Source: Bacillota bacterium
GTDB taxonomy: Bacteria > Bacillota > Limnochordia > JAAZLZ01
Assembly: GCA_012799075.1 (NCBI GenBank)
Contig: JAAZLZ010000108.1
Coordinates: 1-6,970, forward strand
Direction: 5' to 3'
DNA length: 6,970 nucleotides
A model generated the notes under the pieces. It worked only from the letters and a program-made list of their open reading frames with translations, had not been told where the DNA came from and searched no databases. The first letter of the stretch is position 1. Each line of letters opens with the position of its first letter. Positions 1 through 6,027 of this stretch are shown in pieces. The position numbers and the translations under genes were made by a program.

Positions 1-10
1 GGCTATTCAC
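1..10 (-). CDS. Start of the next arg operon gene, probably argD (partial)
   Basis: A GTG start codon lies at 10..8, followed by codons for Asn and Ser before the window ends. It sits 18 nt after the argB stop codon and 8 nt after a near-perfect ribosome binding site (AAAGGAGGT, 27..19), so a translated gene clearly begins here. Only three codons are visible, so the product cannot be read from sequence. In Firmicutes with an argC-argJ-argB order, the next gene is usually argD, acetylornithine aminotransferase, which would convert N-acetylglutamate semialdehyde to N-acetylornithine between the ArgC and ArgJ steps. That identity is inference from gene order alone. Confidence 0.55.
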
Positions 11-18
11 GCTTGGGT

Positions 19-27
19 ACCTCCTTT
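19..27 (-). promoter_or_regulatory. Ribosome binding site for the gene downstream of argB
   Basis: The minus strand reads AAAGGAGGT, an almost full complement of the 16S rRNA tail, 8 nt before a GTG codon and 1 nt after the argB stop. It decides the GTG start of the truncated gene at the left edge. Confidence 0.75.
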
Positions 28-28
28 G

Positions 29-904
29 TTAGGCCACCACCATGGTGCCGATGCCCTTGTCGGTGAAAATCTCCAAGAGCATGCTGTGCTTGGTGCGCCC
101 ATCGATAATGTGGGTGCGGGCCACTCCGTTTTCCACCGCCCGGATGCAGGCTTCAACCTTGGGAATCATGCCCGCGCTGATATTGCCGCTGGCCACCAGC
201 TTCCTGGCCTGCTCGATGTGGAGGGCCGAAATCAGGGTCTTCGGATCATCTGGGTGTTCATAGATTCCTTCCACATCGGTGAGCAAAATCAACTTGGCGG
301 CCTCCAGGGCAATGGCCAGCTCCCCGGCCACGGAATCCGCATTGATATTGTAGCTTTCTCCCTGGTAGCCAACCCCGATGGAGGAAATAACGGGGATGAA
401 CCCTTCTTTGCTCAGGATCCTGATGACCTGGGGATTGATCTTTTCCACTTCCCCCACATGGCCCAGGTCAATTTCCTGATTATCCTCCCCCACGACAACC
501 TTCTTCCGAGCAATGATCATGTTGCCGTCCTTGCCGGACAGCCCCACAGCCTTGCCCCCGTACTTGCTGATTAGACTGACGATCTCTTTATTGACCTTCC
601 CCGCCAGGACCATCTCTGCGATCTCCATCGTTTCTTCATCGGTCACCCGCAGCCCGCTGACAAAGGTGGGCTTCTTGCCCAGCTTGCCCATCATCTCGTT
701 GATGGCCGGCCCTCCACCGTGGACCAAGACCGGATCGACCCCCACATACTTGAGCAGGATAAGATCCAGCATGACGGACTTTTTCAGCTCATCATCGATC
801 ATGGCATTGCCGCCGTACTTGATGACGAAGGTCCGTCCAAAAAAGGTCCGGATGTAGGGCAAGGCTTCAATAAGTACGTTTGCCTTTTCGATTAGTCCAT
901 TCAT
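29..904 (-). CDS. argB: Acetylglutamate kinase ArgB, arginine-sensitive type
   Basis: Cytoplasmic amino acid kinase that phosphorylates N-acetyl-L-glutamate with ATP, the second step of ornithine and arginine synthesis. Counting from the chosen start (291 aa), visible family motifs are the phosphate-binding K29-Y-G-G-N, the H62-G-G-G-P loop, F81-VSGLRVTD for substrate binding, and a C-terminal ISAGMIPKVEACI stretch that closes the ATP site. The N-terminal amphipathic helix (EKANVLIEALPYI) and the C-terminal GIGTMV tail are features of hexameric, arginine-inhibited kinases, so feedback by arginine is expected. An upstream ATG at 922 overlaps the argJ stop (ATGA) but has no ribosome binding site. 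The ATG at 904 follows a GAGGGGGG run at about 6 nt, and the protein then begins at the conserved helix, so I prefer it. The upstream start would add six residues. Confidence 0.96.
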   Translation of the reverse strand: MNGLIEKANVLIEALPYIRTFFGRTFVIKYGGNAMIDDELKKSVMLDLILLKYVGVDPVLVHGGGPAINEMMGKLGKKPTFVSGLRVTDEETMEIAEMVLAGKVNKEIVSLISKYGGKAVGLSGKDGNMIIARKKVVVGEDNQEIDLGHVGEVEKINPQVIRILSKEGFIPVISSIGVGYQGESYNINADSVAGELAIALEAAKLILLTDVEGIYEHPDDPKTLISALHIEQARKLVASGNISAGMIPKVEACIRAVENGVARTHIIDGRTKHSMLLEIFTDKGIGTMVVA

Positions 905-918
905 CTCCTGCCCCCCTC

Positions 919-2124
919 TCATGATCGGTAGCTGGCGTTGACCTTGATGTAATCATAGGTTAGATCACAGGTCCAAACGGTCGCCATCTCACCGCCCATA
1001 TTTAAATCTACGGTAATCACGACTTCATCCTGCTGGAGGATGCTTCTGGCCCGCTTTTCATCGAAGGGAAGACCTGCTCCCCTCGCGGCCACCTGCTCAT
1101 CCCCCAGGTAAATATCGACCCGGTCCGGGACAAAGTCCACCCCCGAATAGCCCGCGGCACAAATTATCCTCCCCCAATTGGCATCACAACCAAAGACGGC
1201 CGTTTTGACCAAATTGGAATTGGCGATGGCCTTGGCCATCTGGCGAGCCTCCCGAAAGTCCCTAGCCCCCTTCACATTGACCTCGATAAACTTGGTTGCC
1301 CCCTCCCCATCCCGGGCAATGTCCTTGGCCAGAGCTGTCGTTATTTCCTTAAGGCCGGCCAAAAAGGCAAGGTAAGCCCCATCTTCCTTATCGATCAGGG
1401 GATTTTGGGCCTGGCCATTGGCCAGGATGATGACCGTATCATTCGTACTAGTGTCCCCATCGACGGTGATCATATTGAAGGATTCATCGACAGCCCGTTT
1501 TAAAGCCGACTGGAGAAGGTTGTCTTTGATGGCACAGTCGGTGGTGATAAAGGCCAGCATCGTCGCCATATTGGGCTCGATCATCCCGGAACCTTTAGCG
1601 ATGCCGCCGATGGTGACCTTAACACCATCCACATCCACCACCACCGCGTGTTCCTTTTTCCTCGTATCCGTCGTCATGATGGCCCGGGCGGCATCTTCGC
1701 CCCCATCGGCCCTTAGGGCCAAAGCTGCTTCCTTGATGCCCGCCTCGACCTTGTCCATAGACAAGGGCTGCCCGATGACTCCCGTTGAAGCGACGAATAC
1801 CTGCCGGACCTTAACCCCTAAAGCCTTTGCCGCCATGGCCGCCATGGCCCGGGCGTCCTCCATGCCCTGCTCGCCATTGCAGGCATTGGCATTCCCGCTG
1901 TTTACCACCACTGCCCGCATGGGACCTGATCCTAAGTGCTGCCGGGATAGGACAACCGGCGCGGCGGCCACCTTGTTCGTTGTGAACATGGCTCCTCCCG
2001 CAGCCGACACCTGGCTGAAAATCACGGCCAGGTCCAACCCTTTAGCCTTAAGTCCGCAATGAACACCGGCCGCCAGAAAGCCCCGGGCGGCGGTGATCCC
2101 CCCTTGGATGGGCTTTATTGTCAT
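919..2124 (-). CDS. argJ: Bifunctional ornithine acetyltransferase / N-acetylglutamate synthase ArgJ
   Basis: Transfers the acetyl group of N-acetylornithine to glutamate, giving ornithine and regenerating N-acetylglutamate. Many family members also accept acetyl-CoA, which activity alone can prime the pathway; whether this one does cannot be read directly. The protein matures by self-cleavage into alpha and beta chains at an A-T bond. That motif is present as ATML at residues 187-190, making T188 the new N-terminal nucleophile. Other landmarks are STGVIG (113-118, oxyanion hole), MTTDT (150-154), AKGSGMI (176-182), DGDTSTNDT (222-230) and the typical C-terminus NASYRS. The length of 401 aa is normal. 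The reading frame is open up to a TTG at 2175, 6 nt after argC, but that TTG has only a poorly spaced AAAGG. The ATG at 2124 matches the usual family N-terminus and has a modest GGGGTGG upstream, so I chose it. The stop overlaps the alternative argB ATG. Confidence 0.96.
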   Translation of the reverse strand: MTIKPIQGGITAARGFLAAGVHCGLKAKGLDLAVIFSQVSAAGGAMFTTNKVAAAPVVLSRQHLGSGPMRAVVVNSGNANACNGEQGMEDARAMAAMAAKALGVKVRQVFVASTGVIGQPLSMDKVEAGIKEAALALRADGGEDAARAIMTTDTRKKEHAVVVDVDGVKVTIGGIAKGSGMIEPNMATMLAFITTDCAIKDNLLQSALKRAVDESFNMITVDGDTSTNDTVIILANGQAQNPLIDKEDGAYLAFLAGLKEITTALAKDIARDGEGATKFIEVNVKGARDFREARQMAKAIANSNLVKTAVFGCDANWGRIICAAGYSGVDFVPDRVDIYLGDEQVAARGAGLPFDEKRARSILQQDEVVITVDLNMGGEMATVWTCDLTYDYIKVNASYRS

Positions 2125-2181
2125 CTTTACCACCCCATTCCAGTTAATTCTACAGCAACGGGAAATGACCCGCAAGAACCT

Positions 2182-3219
2182 TTACGGATAAAGGCCGACG
2201 GTCCCTAGACCCATCCCTTCATCGAGTCCAAACATCAGATTCATGTTCTGGATGGCCTGGCCGGCAGCTCCTTTGCCTAGATTGTCGATGACGACCATCA
2301 CCAACAGCTTGCTGAGCCGCTCATCGACCCTAACCGCCAGATGGGCGTAGTTGCTTCCCGCAACCGCTTTGGTCTGGGGCAGGGCAGGAGGCGACAGGAC
2401 CCAGACGAACTCCTCTCCTTGGTAGTGCTGCTCATAAAGCTCCCTGGCCGCATCTTCCGTCATGGGGCGTCGCAGCTTAAGGACCAAGGTGCTCAGGATC
2501 CCCCGGCTCATGGGCACCAGGTGGGGCGTAAAGGAGACTTGAACCTTGGTCTTCCCATACAACCCGGCTTGGACTTCTATTTCCGGGGTATGCCGGTGGC
2601 TTGCCACTCCATAGGGACACAAATTTTCCGTCCGTTCGGGAAAGTGGTTGGTGAGTCTAGGCTTCCGCCCGGCCCCGGAAACGCCCGACATGGAAGCCAC
2701 CACCACATCCTCCGGATCAATGATGTCTGTCTTTAAGGCAGGGGCCAGCCCAAGCAGGATGCTAGTAGGGTAGCAGCCCGGGTTGCCGATTAGATCGGCC
2801 CCTTTGATTTGATCTCGAAACAGCTCCGGCAGCCCATAGACCGCTTTTGCCAACAAATCGGGACAGGAATGGTCAACCCCATACCACTTCTTATAAAGCT
2901 GGGTGTCATGGAACCGAAAATCAGTGCCGATGTCGATGAACTTCTTGCCTGCCCCCAGCACTGCCGGTGCCAGCTCCATGGCCACCCCGTGGGGAACGGC
3001 CGCGATGATGCAGTCGCACTCCGCCGCCATCTTATCGATGTCTACCGGTGCAAACACCCAAGGGGTGTGGACAAAGGCCGGTAGTACGTCTCCTACCGGC
3101 GAGCCGGCGTAGGTGTGGGATGCAAGGTAAGTCACGTCTGCCTTGGGGTGGCCGGCCAAAATCCGCAAGAATTCCCCCCCGGTGTAGCCAGAACTACCGA
3201 TGATGCCAACCTTGATCAT
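2182..3219 (-). CDS. argC: N-acetyl-gamma-glutamyl-phosphate reductase ArgC
   Basis: NADPH-dependent reduction of N-acetylglutamyl phosphate to N-acetylglutamate semialdehyde, the third step of ornithine synthesis. The 345-aa product is of normal length for the long bacterial type. The N-terminal Rossmann motif is GSSGYTGGEFLRI (8-20). The catalytic cysteine is C149 in GNPGCYPTS (145-153). SGVSGAGRKP (178-187), the substrate-binding H208-RHTPEI, PMSRG (236-240) and the C-terminal DNLGKGAAGQAIQN (312-325) are all intact. The ATG at 3219 follows a GAAAGGGCGG ribosome binding site. It is the first gene of the arg operon. A promoter overlaid with two ARG-box-like palindromes lies just upstream, so transcriptional repression by arginine through ArgR/AhrC is likely (inference). 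Confidence 0.97.
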   Translation of the reverse strand: MIKVGIIGSSGYTGGEFLRILAGHPKADVTYLASHTYAGSPVGDVLPAFVHTPWVFAPVDIDKMAAECDCIIAAVPHGVAMELAPAVLGAGKKFIDIGTDFRFHDTQLYKKWYGVDHSCPDLLAKAVYGLPELFRDQIKGADLIGNPGCYPTSILLGLAPALKTDIIDPEDVVVASMSGVSGAGRKPRLTNHFPERTENLCPYGVASHRHTPEIEVQAGLYGKTKVQVSFTPHLVPMSRGILSTLVLKLRRPMTEDAARELYEQHYQGEEFVWVLSPPALPQTKAVAGSNYAHLAVRVDERLSKLLVMVVIDNLGKGAAGQAIQNMNLMFGLDEGMGLGTVGLYP

Positions 3220-3245
3220 TTAAACCGCCCTTTCTACAGCCAAAT

Positions 3246-3263
3246 ATAGCATAATTATACTAT
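3246..3263 (-). promoter_or_regulatory. Probable ARG box 2, over the argC -10
   Basis: An 18-bp imperfect palindrome, ATAGTATAATTATGCTAT on the minus strand, has 16 of 18 positions symmetric and fully covers the -10 element. It has the size and layout of an arginine repressor half-pair (5-bp arms around 4 central A/T bases), although the arms AGTAT/ATGCT fit the TGNAT/ATNCA consensus less well than box 1. It begins 3 bp after box 1, the same separation known for paired ARG boxes in enterobacterial arg promoters. A -10 region is A/T-rich in any case, so this box alone would be weak evidence. Confidence 0.5.
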
Positions 3264-3283
3264 GTATGTGCATAAGCATGCAA
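3254..3283 (-). promoter_or_regulatory. Sigma-A-type promoter of the argC operon
   Basis: On the minus strand a -35 TTGCAT (3283..3278) and a perfect -10 TATAAT (3259..3254) are separated by 18 bp. Transcription should start near 3247, about 28 nt before the argC ATG. It is the clearest promoter in the window. Both elements lie within the palindromes described separately, which suits a repressor that blocks RNA polymerase directly. Confidence 0.8.
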
Positions 3284-3284
3284 C
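3267..3284 (-). promoter_or_regulatory. Probable ARG box 1 (ArgR/AhrC operator), over the argC -35
   Basis: The minus strand contains TGCAT-GCTT-ATGCA (3282..3269), a perfect 5-bp inverted repeat with a 4-bp centre. This is the geometry of the ARG box, whose general form is TGAAT-N4-ATTCA, and it resembles TGCAT-containing arginine operators described from Streptomyces upstream of argC. It overlaps the -35 element of the argC promoter. The assignment rests on pattern and position; no argR gene is in the window. Confidence 0.65.
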
Positions 3285-3296
3285 CATTGTTTTGCC

Positions 3297-4280
3297 CTAG
3301 GTTTGGACCTCTCCCACCATGAGCACCTCTCTGCCGCATTTGGGACACTCCCTGCCCCTCAGCCAGCTTTTCACCCTCCCCCATCCCCGGCTGAGAACCC
3401 TTGTCCGGCATTGGGGGCAGTAGGTGTCACTTCCCCCCGGATAGGGGAAGTTGCCCAGGTAGACGTAGTCCAGTTTCGTTCGGCCAAGCTCTCGCGCCTT
3501 GATCAGGGTTTCTTCAGAGGTAGGAGGAGCATCCAATTGATAAGCGGGGAAATACCTGGAGAAATGCAGGGGGGTATCCCGGCCCAGGTTCTCGGCCACC
3601 CAATCGATCAGGGCCTGGATCTGGAAGGCAGCATCGTTTAGTCCGGGGATGATGAGGTTCGTTATTTCCACATGACACTTTTCCTTGGCGACTTTGGCAG
3701 CAGCCAGCACCGTCTCTAGATCTCCCTTCACCACCCGCCGGTAAAAGTCATGGTCCATGGATTTGATGTCGATGTTCAAGGCATCAACAAAGGGAAGAAG
3801 CTCGGCGAGGGGCTTTTGGTTGATCATGCCGTTGGTTACTAAAACATTGGCCAATCCCCGTTCTTTGACTAGTAAAGCCGCGGCTGCAACGTATTCAAAC
3901 CAAACGATGGGCTCTGAGTAGGTATAGGCAACGCCCAGGCTCCCCTCGGCAAGCTCAGCTAGTCTCCCCGGTGTTATTATCCTGCCCGGGGTCTCTCCTT
4001 GGGATATGGACCAGTTCTGGCAGAAGGGGCAGGCGAGGTTGCACCCCCAGGTGCCGACGGACAGAATGGTCCCTCCCGGATAGAAGTGATATAAGGGTTT
4101 CTTTTCGATGGGGTCTAAGGCAAGGGAGGTGCATGAGGCATAGTTCAGGCTGATGATGTCATCGCCCGTGCTTTCCCGCACCCGGCAAATGCCCCGCTTC
4201 CCCGGCGCCAGCAAGCACCGATGGGGACAAAGCAGGCAGCGGAGCTTGTCTCCTTCCCGCTGACAATAAGCTGTTTGCAA
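3297..4280 (-). CDS. amrS: AmmeMemoRadiSam system radical SAM enzyme AmrS
   Basis: Radical SAM protein of 327 aa, related to the pyruvate formate-lyase activating enzyme group. The iron-sulfur cluster motif is C80-x3-C84-x2-C87 within GCNLACPFCQNW. N-terminal cysteines C15, C18, C22 and C32 form the LCPHRC...GICRVR motif typical of this family. TYSEP (120-124) and VTNGM (148-152) follow as usual core motifs. Two C-terminal CxxC pairs (C288/C291 and C312/C315) suggest a small zinc-ribbon-like tail. Its partner, the AmrB-AmrA fusion, ends 15 nt upstream, so the two are almost certainly co-transcribed. The start is TTG at 4280, 8 nt after GGAGGG. An ATG at 4284 is out of frame, and the in-frame sequence upstream reaches the stop of the preceding gene, so no longer start exists. 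The substrate is unknown to me. Confidence 0.92.
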   Translation of the reverse strand: MQTAYCQREGDKLRCLLCPHRCLLAPGKRGICRVRESTGDDIISLNYASCTSLALDPIEKKPLYHFYPGGTILSVGTWGCNLACPFCQNWSISQGETPGRIITPGRLAELAEGSLGVAYTYSEPIVWFEYVAAAALLVKERGLANVLVTNGMINQKPLAELLPFVDALNIDIKSMDHDFYRRVVKGDLETVLAAAKVAKEKCHVEITNLIIPGLNDAAFQIQALIDWVAENLGRDTPLHFSRYFPAYQLDAPPTSEETLIKARELGRTKLDYVYLGNFPYPGGSDTYCPQCRTRVLSRGWGRVKSWLRGRECPKCGREVLMVGEVQT

Positions 4281-4295
4281 GCATCTATCCCTCCA

Positions 4296-5639
4296 TCAGT
4301 AGCGATCTACCCGAAAGCGCTGCACCTCCACCTGTTCGTCGGGGCCGATTCCTGCCTTTTGTTTCGCGATCCTGATCTGTTCATCGACGGTGTTGATCCC
4401 TTCGATATCAGGGAGAAGCAGTCCCGCCCTGCGTCCCCGCCGCACCAGGATGCCGTACTGCTTTGGATCGAGCTTCCCAAGCTCAGCTACAGGCTCTAGA
4501 GGGCTTAGGATGTCCACGGAAAAGCTAAGGTCATCTAGCTCTTCCAGCCCGACAGAGGGAAAACGCGGGTCTTCCGTTGCCGCCTGGATCGCGTTAGCGA
4601 TGATCTCTTCGGCAATGGTCTCCTTGGTGCCTTCGATGGTTCCGATGCAGCCCCGGAGATGCTTTCCCTTCTTGATGGTCACAAAGGCCCCTGCCCGCCC
4701 TTTCATAAAGGATGGCAGTACTTCCGGCGGATCGATCACTTGTCCATGGGTCAAGTATTCCACCACAGCCCTCCGAGCGAGCATCGCGGGGAGCTCTTCA
4801 TCAGCCAGCCTTGATTTGCCAAGGCCAATGGGGGTGATGACGGCCACACCGTAGCCAACGCCAAAGGGTCCTTCATAGGAGACTACCGAGGGCCTAACGT
4901 CAAGGCCGTCCATGGCCCCCAAGAGCATGGTTACAGGACGAAGGCCGCACTCGCCTGCCCTTTCCACCAGCTCCGGGTCCATCGCCAAGATTCCTCCCAC
5001 ATCCCAAGCTTCGATTTGCTCAAGGAGCAGTTTATCGAATCTAGCTCCCCAGGGATCGTATCCCGCGGGCGCTCCTTCGATCAAACGATGGGACAAATCT
5101 CCGCTAGCGATTATCGCAGCCCTCCGACCTACTTCCCTTGCCGCGGCCCGAATGGCTCTGCCGCAACGGAATAGTTCCAGGTAGGACAATAGCCCCATGG
5201 ACATGGACACCAGCCGGAAATCCCCCTGCAAATAGTACAGGGGCACTAAGGTGCCATAGTCCAGTGCCCCGGGGACCCCTAGCTCGCGGGCCCGCCTATT
5301 ATCAATTCCTTGGGATTTCAGCCCATCGGCCGCCATGTTTCGCTGGATGGCCTCCACCAGCTCCAAGTCGTTATGATATGTAAGTCTGATCCCTTTTTGA
5401 CCAAAGGACCCGAAATCCCCTTCTAAACGCTTCTCCGTCATGATCCCCACCGCGTCGTAAAAGACCGTTCCGTGGGGGGAGATAACCACCACTGTCTGCG
5501 GCATAGCTTCCCGCACCCGCCGACCCATCTCTTCCATCGCGGCCCGGGTCGCCTGTACTTTCTTAGCGTCCTCCCGGCCCACCTCCGGAATCAGCAATGG
5601 GGCATGGGGAGAGAGGCAACCCAGACAAATGTCTGCCAT
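4296..5639 (-). CDS. AmrB-AmrA fusion: MEMO/LigB-like domain plus AMMECR1 domain
   Basis: A 447-aa fusion of two parts of the AmmeMemoRadiSam system. Residues about 1-270 resemble class III extradiol dioxygenase (LigB) and MEMO proteins. H12 (SPHAP), H56 (ISPHG), D181 and H184 (SGDLSH) and C231 (CGLRP) appear to match the metal-site residues of human MEMO1 (H49, H81, D189, H192, C244, from memory). Residues about 275-447 are an AMMECR1 domain with its hallmark LRGCIG (328-333), then DPRFPSVGLEELDDLSF and YGILVRRGRRAGLLLP. Separate genes or the same fusion occur in other prokaryotes beside the radical SAM gene. The frame is open to an ATG at 5753. The ATG at 5639 has AGGAGGG 7 nt upstream and begins at conserved sequence, so I chose it; the extra 38 residues are lysine-rich and unlike the family. 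No established reaction is known to me. Ring cleavage should not be assumed. Confidence 0.9.
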   Translation of the reverse strand: MADICLGCLSPHAPLLIPEVGREDAKKVQATRAAMEEMGRRVREAMPQTVVVISPHGTVFYDAVGIMTEKRLEGDFGSFGQKGIRLTYHNDLELVEAIQRNMAADGLKSQGIDNRRARELGVPGALDYGTLVPLYYLQGDFRLVSMSMGLLSYLELFRCGRAIRAAAREVGRRAAIIASGDLSHRLIEGAPAGYDPWGARFDKLLLEQIEAWDVGGILAMDPELVERAGECGLRPVTMLLGAMDGLDVRPSVVSYEGPFGVGYGVAVITPIGLGKSRLADEELPAMLARRAVVEYLTHGQVIDPPEVLPSFMKGRAGAFVTIKKGKHLRGCIGTIEGTKETIAEEIIANAIQAATEDPRFPSVGLEELDDLSFSVDILSPLEPVAELGKLDPKQYGILVRRGRRAGLLLPDIEGINTVDEQIRIAKQKAGIGPDEQVEVQRFRVDRY

Positions 5640-5722
5640 GGCGGATCCCTCCTGTACCACCCATTTCTTGCCCTGATGTTCGTCGCCGAAGCCTTTTTTC
5701 CTTTTTTCCTCATTTGTTAGCA

Positions 5723-5750
5723 TGCCTATTTCGGCGCTTCCCAATGTCAA
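5723..5750 (-). promoter_or_regulatory. Weak promoter candidate for the amr genes
   Basis: A perfect -35 hexamer TTGACA (5750..5745) lies about 105 nt before the AmrB-AmrA start. The best hexamer at 16 bp spacing is TAGGCA (5728..5723), a poor -10, so the call is tentative. No better minus-strand pair was seen between here and the gene. Confidence 0.3.
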
Positions 5751-5762
5751 CATATCGAGTCG

Positions 5763-5781
5763 TGGAGGTGATTAGCCTCCA
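5763..5781. repeat. Short dyad TGGAGG-N7-CCTCCA
   Basis: Perfect 6-bp arms flank a 7-base centre. No T-run follows on either strand, so it is not a standard terminator. On the minus strand the loop contains the stop codon of the 18-codon ORF. The plus strand contains GGAGGTGAT, a perfect ribosome binding sequence, with no start codon at a useful distance. Confidence 0.5.
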
Positions 5782-5828
5782 TTCCTAAATGAGACTGCGC
5801 GGACCCCCACATAACTGTTAGAGGTCAT
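5772..5828 (-). CDS. Possible 18-codon leader-like ORF
   Basis: An ATG at 5828 follows GGGAGG (5839..5834) at 5 nt and opens a frame for MTSNSYVGVRAVSFRNGG before a TAA. The ribosome binding site abuts the end of the perfect 12-bp inverted repeat, and the stop lies in the loop of the next dyad. It could be a leader peptide for the amr genes, the eroded end of an older gene, or chance. I do not recognise the peptide. Confidence 0.25.
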   Translation of the reverse strand: MTSNSYVGVRAVSFRNGG

Positions 5829-5838
5829 CTTGTCCTCC

Positions 5839-5869
5839 CAGTCTATTTTGGGCAGTGCAAAATAGACTG
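5839..5869. repeat. Perfect 12-bp inverted repeat with a 7-base centre
   Basis: CAGTCTATTTTG (5839..5850) and CAAAATAGACTG (5858..5869) are exact reverse complements around a 7-base centre. Neither side has a T-run, so it is not an ordinary intrinsic terminator. It may be an RNA hairpin in a minus-strand leader or an operator dyad for one of the divergent units. Its function cannot be decided from sequence alone. Confidence 0.85.
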
Positions 5870-5998
5870 AATCAATGAGCATGACTACCGACCCTCCCTC
5901 CGCCGGATGTTGGAGGTCAGCAGAAACATCACCACCTACCCGATTTGGGGCAACTAAGTTTAAGCTCAGAAAGAGGATTTCCCAGTCACTTCTCGAAA

Positions 5999-6027
5999 TG
6001 GACATTACCAATCTTAGCTAGAATAAT
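5999..6027 (+). promoter_or_regulatory. Promoter of the TRAP receptor gene
   Basis: TGGACA (5999..6004) and AATAAT (6022..6027) each differ from the sigma-A consensus at one position and are spaced by 17 bp. Transcription would begin near 6034, leaving a leader of under 20 nt that includes the ribosome binding site. Confidence 0.65.

Noticed and set aside
26..574. Long plus-strand open frame opposite argB, and similar frames opposite argJ, argC and the amr genes
   Set aside because: They are antisense shadows of strongly supported genes. Their translations match no family I know, and none has a convincing ribosome binding site.
2125..2175. Longer ArgJ starting at TTG 2175
   Set aside because: Its AAAGG lies only about 3 nt from the TTG, and the added residues (CCRINWNG) do not resemble ArgJ N-termini. 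The short gap to argC keeps it possible.
3220..3411. Separate 63-codon minus-strand frame overlapping the amrS end and argC promoter
   Set aside because: It runs through the argC promoter and overlaps the conserved zinc-ribbon-like tail of AmrS in another frame, with no recognisable product.
5680..5706. T-rich plus-strand run after GCCGAAGCC as a possible terminator
   Set aside because: The stem before the T-run is weak, and no plus-strand gene ends upstream that would need it.
5640..5753. N-terminal extension of the AmrB-AmrA fusion to the ATG at 5753
   Set aside because: The extra 38 residues are lysine-rich and unlike the family, while the ATG at 5639 has a strong AGGAGGG site and begins at conserved sequence.
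5764..5798. Perfect plus-strand ribosome binding sequence GGAGGTGAT with a following ATG
   Set aside because: The first ATG (5789) is about 16 nt away and opens only a 10-codon frame, so it is probably part of the dyad rather than a gene start.
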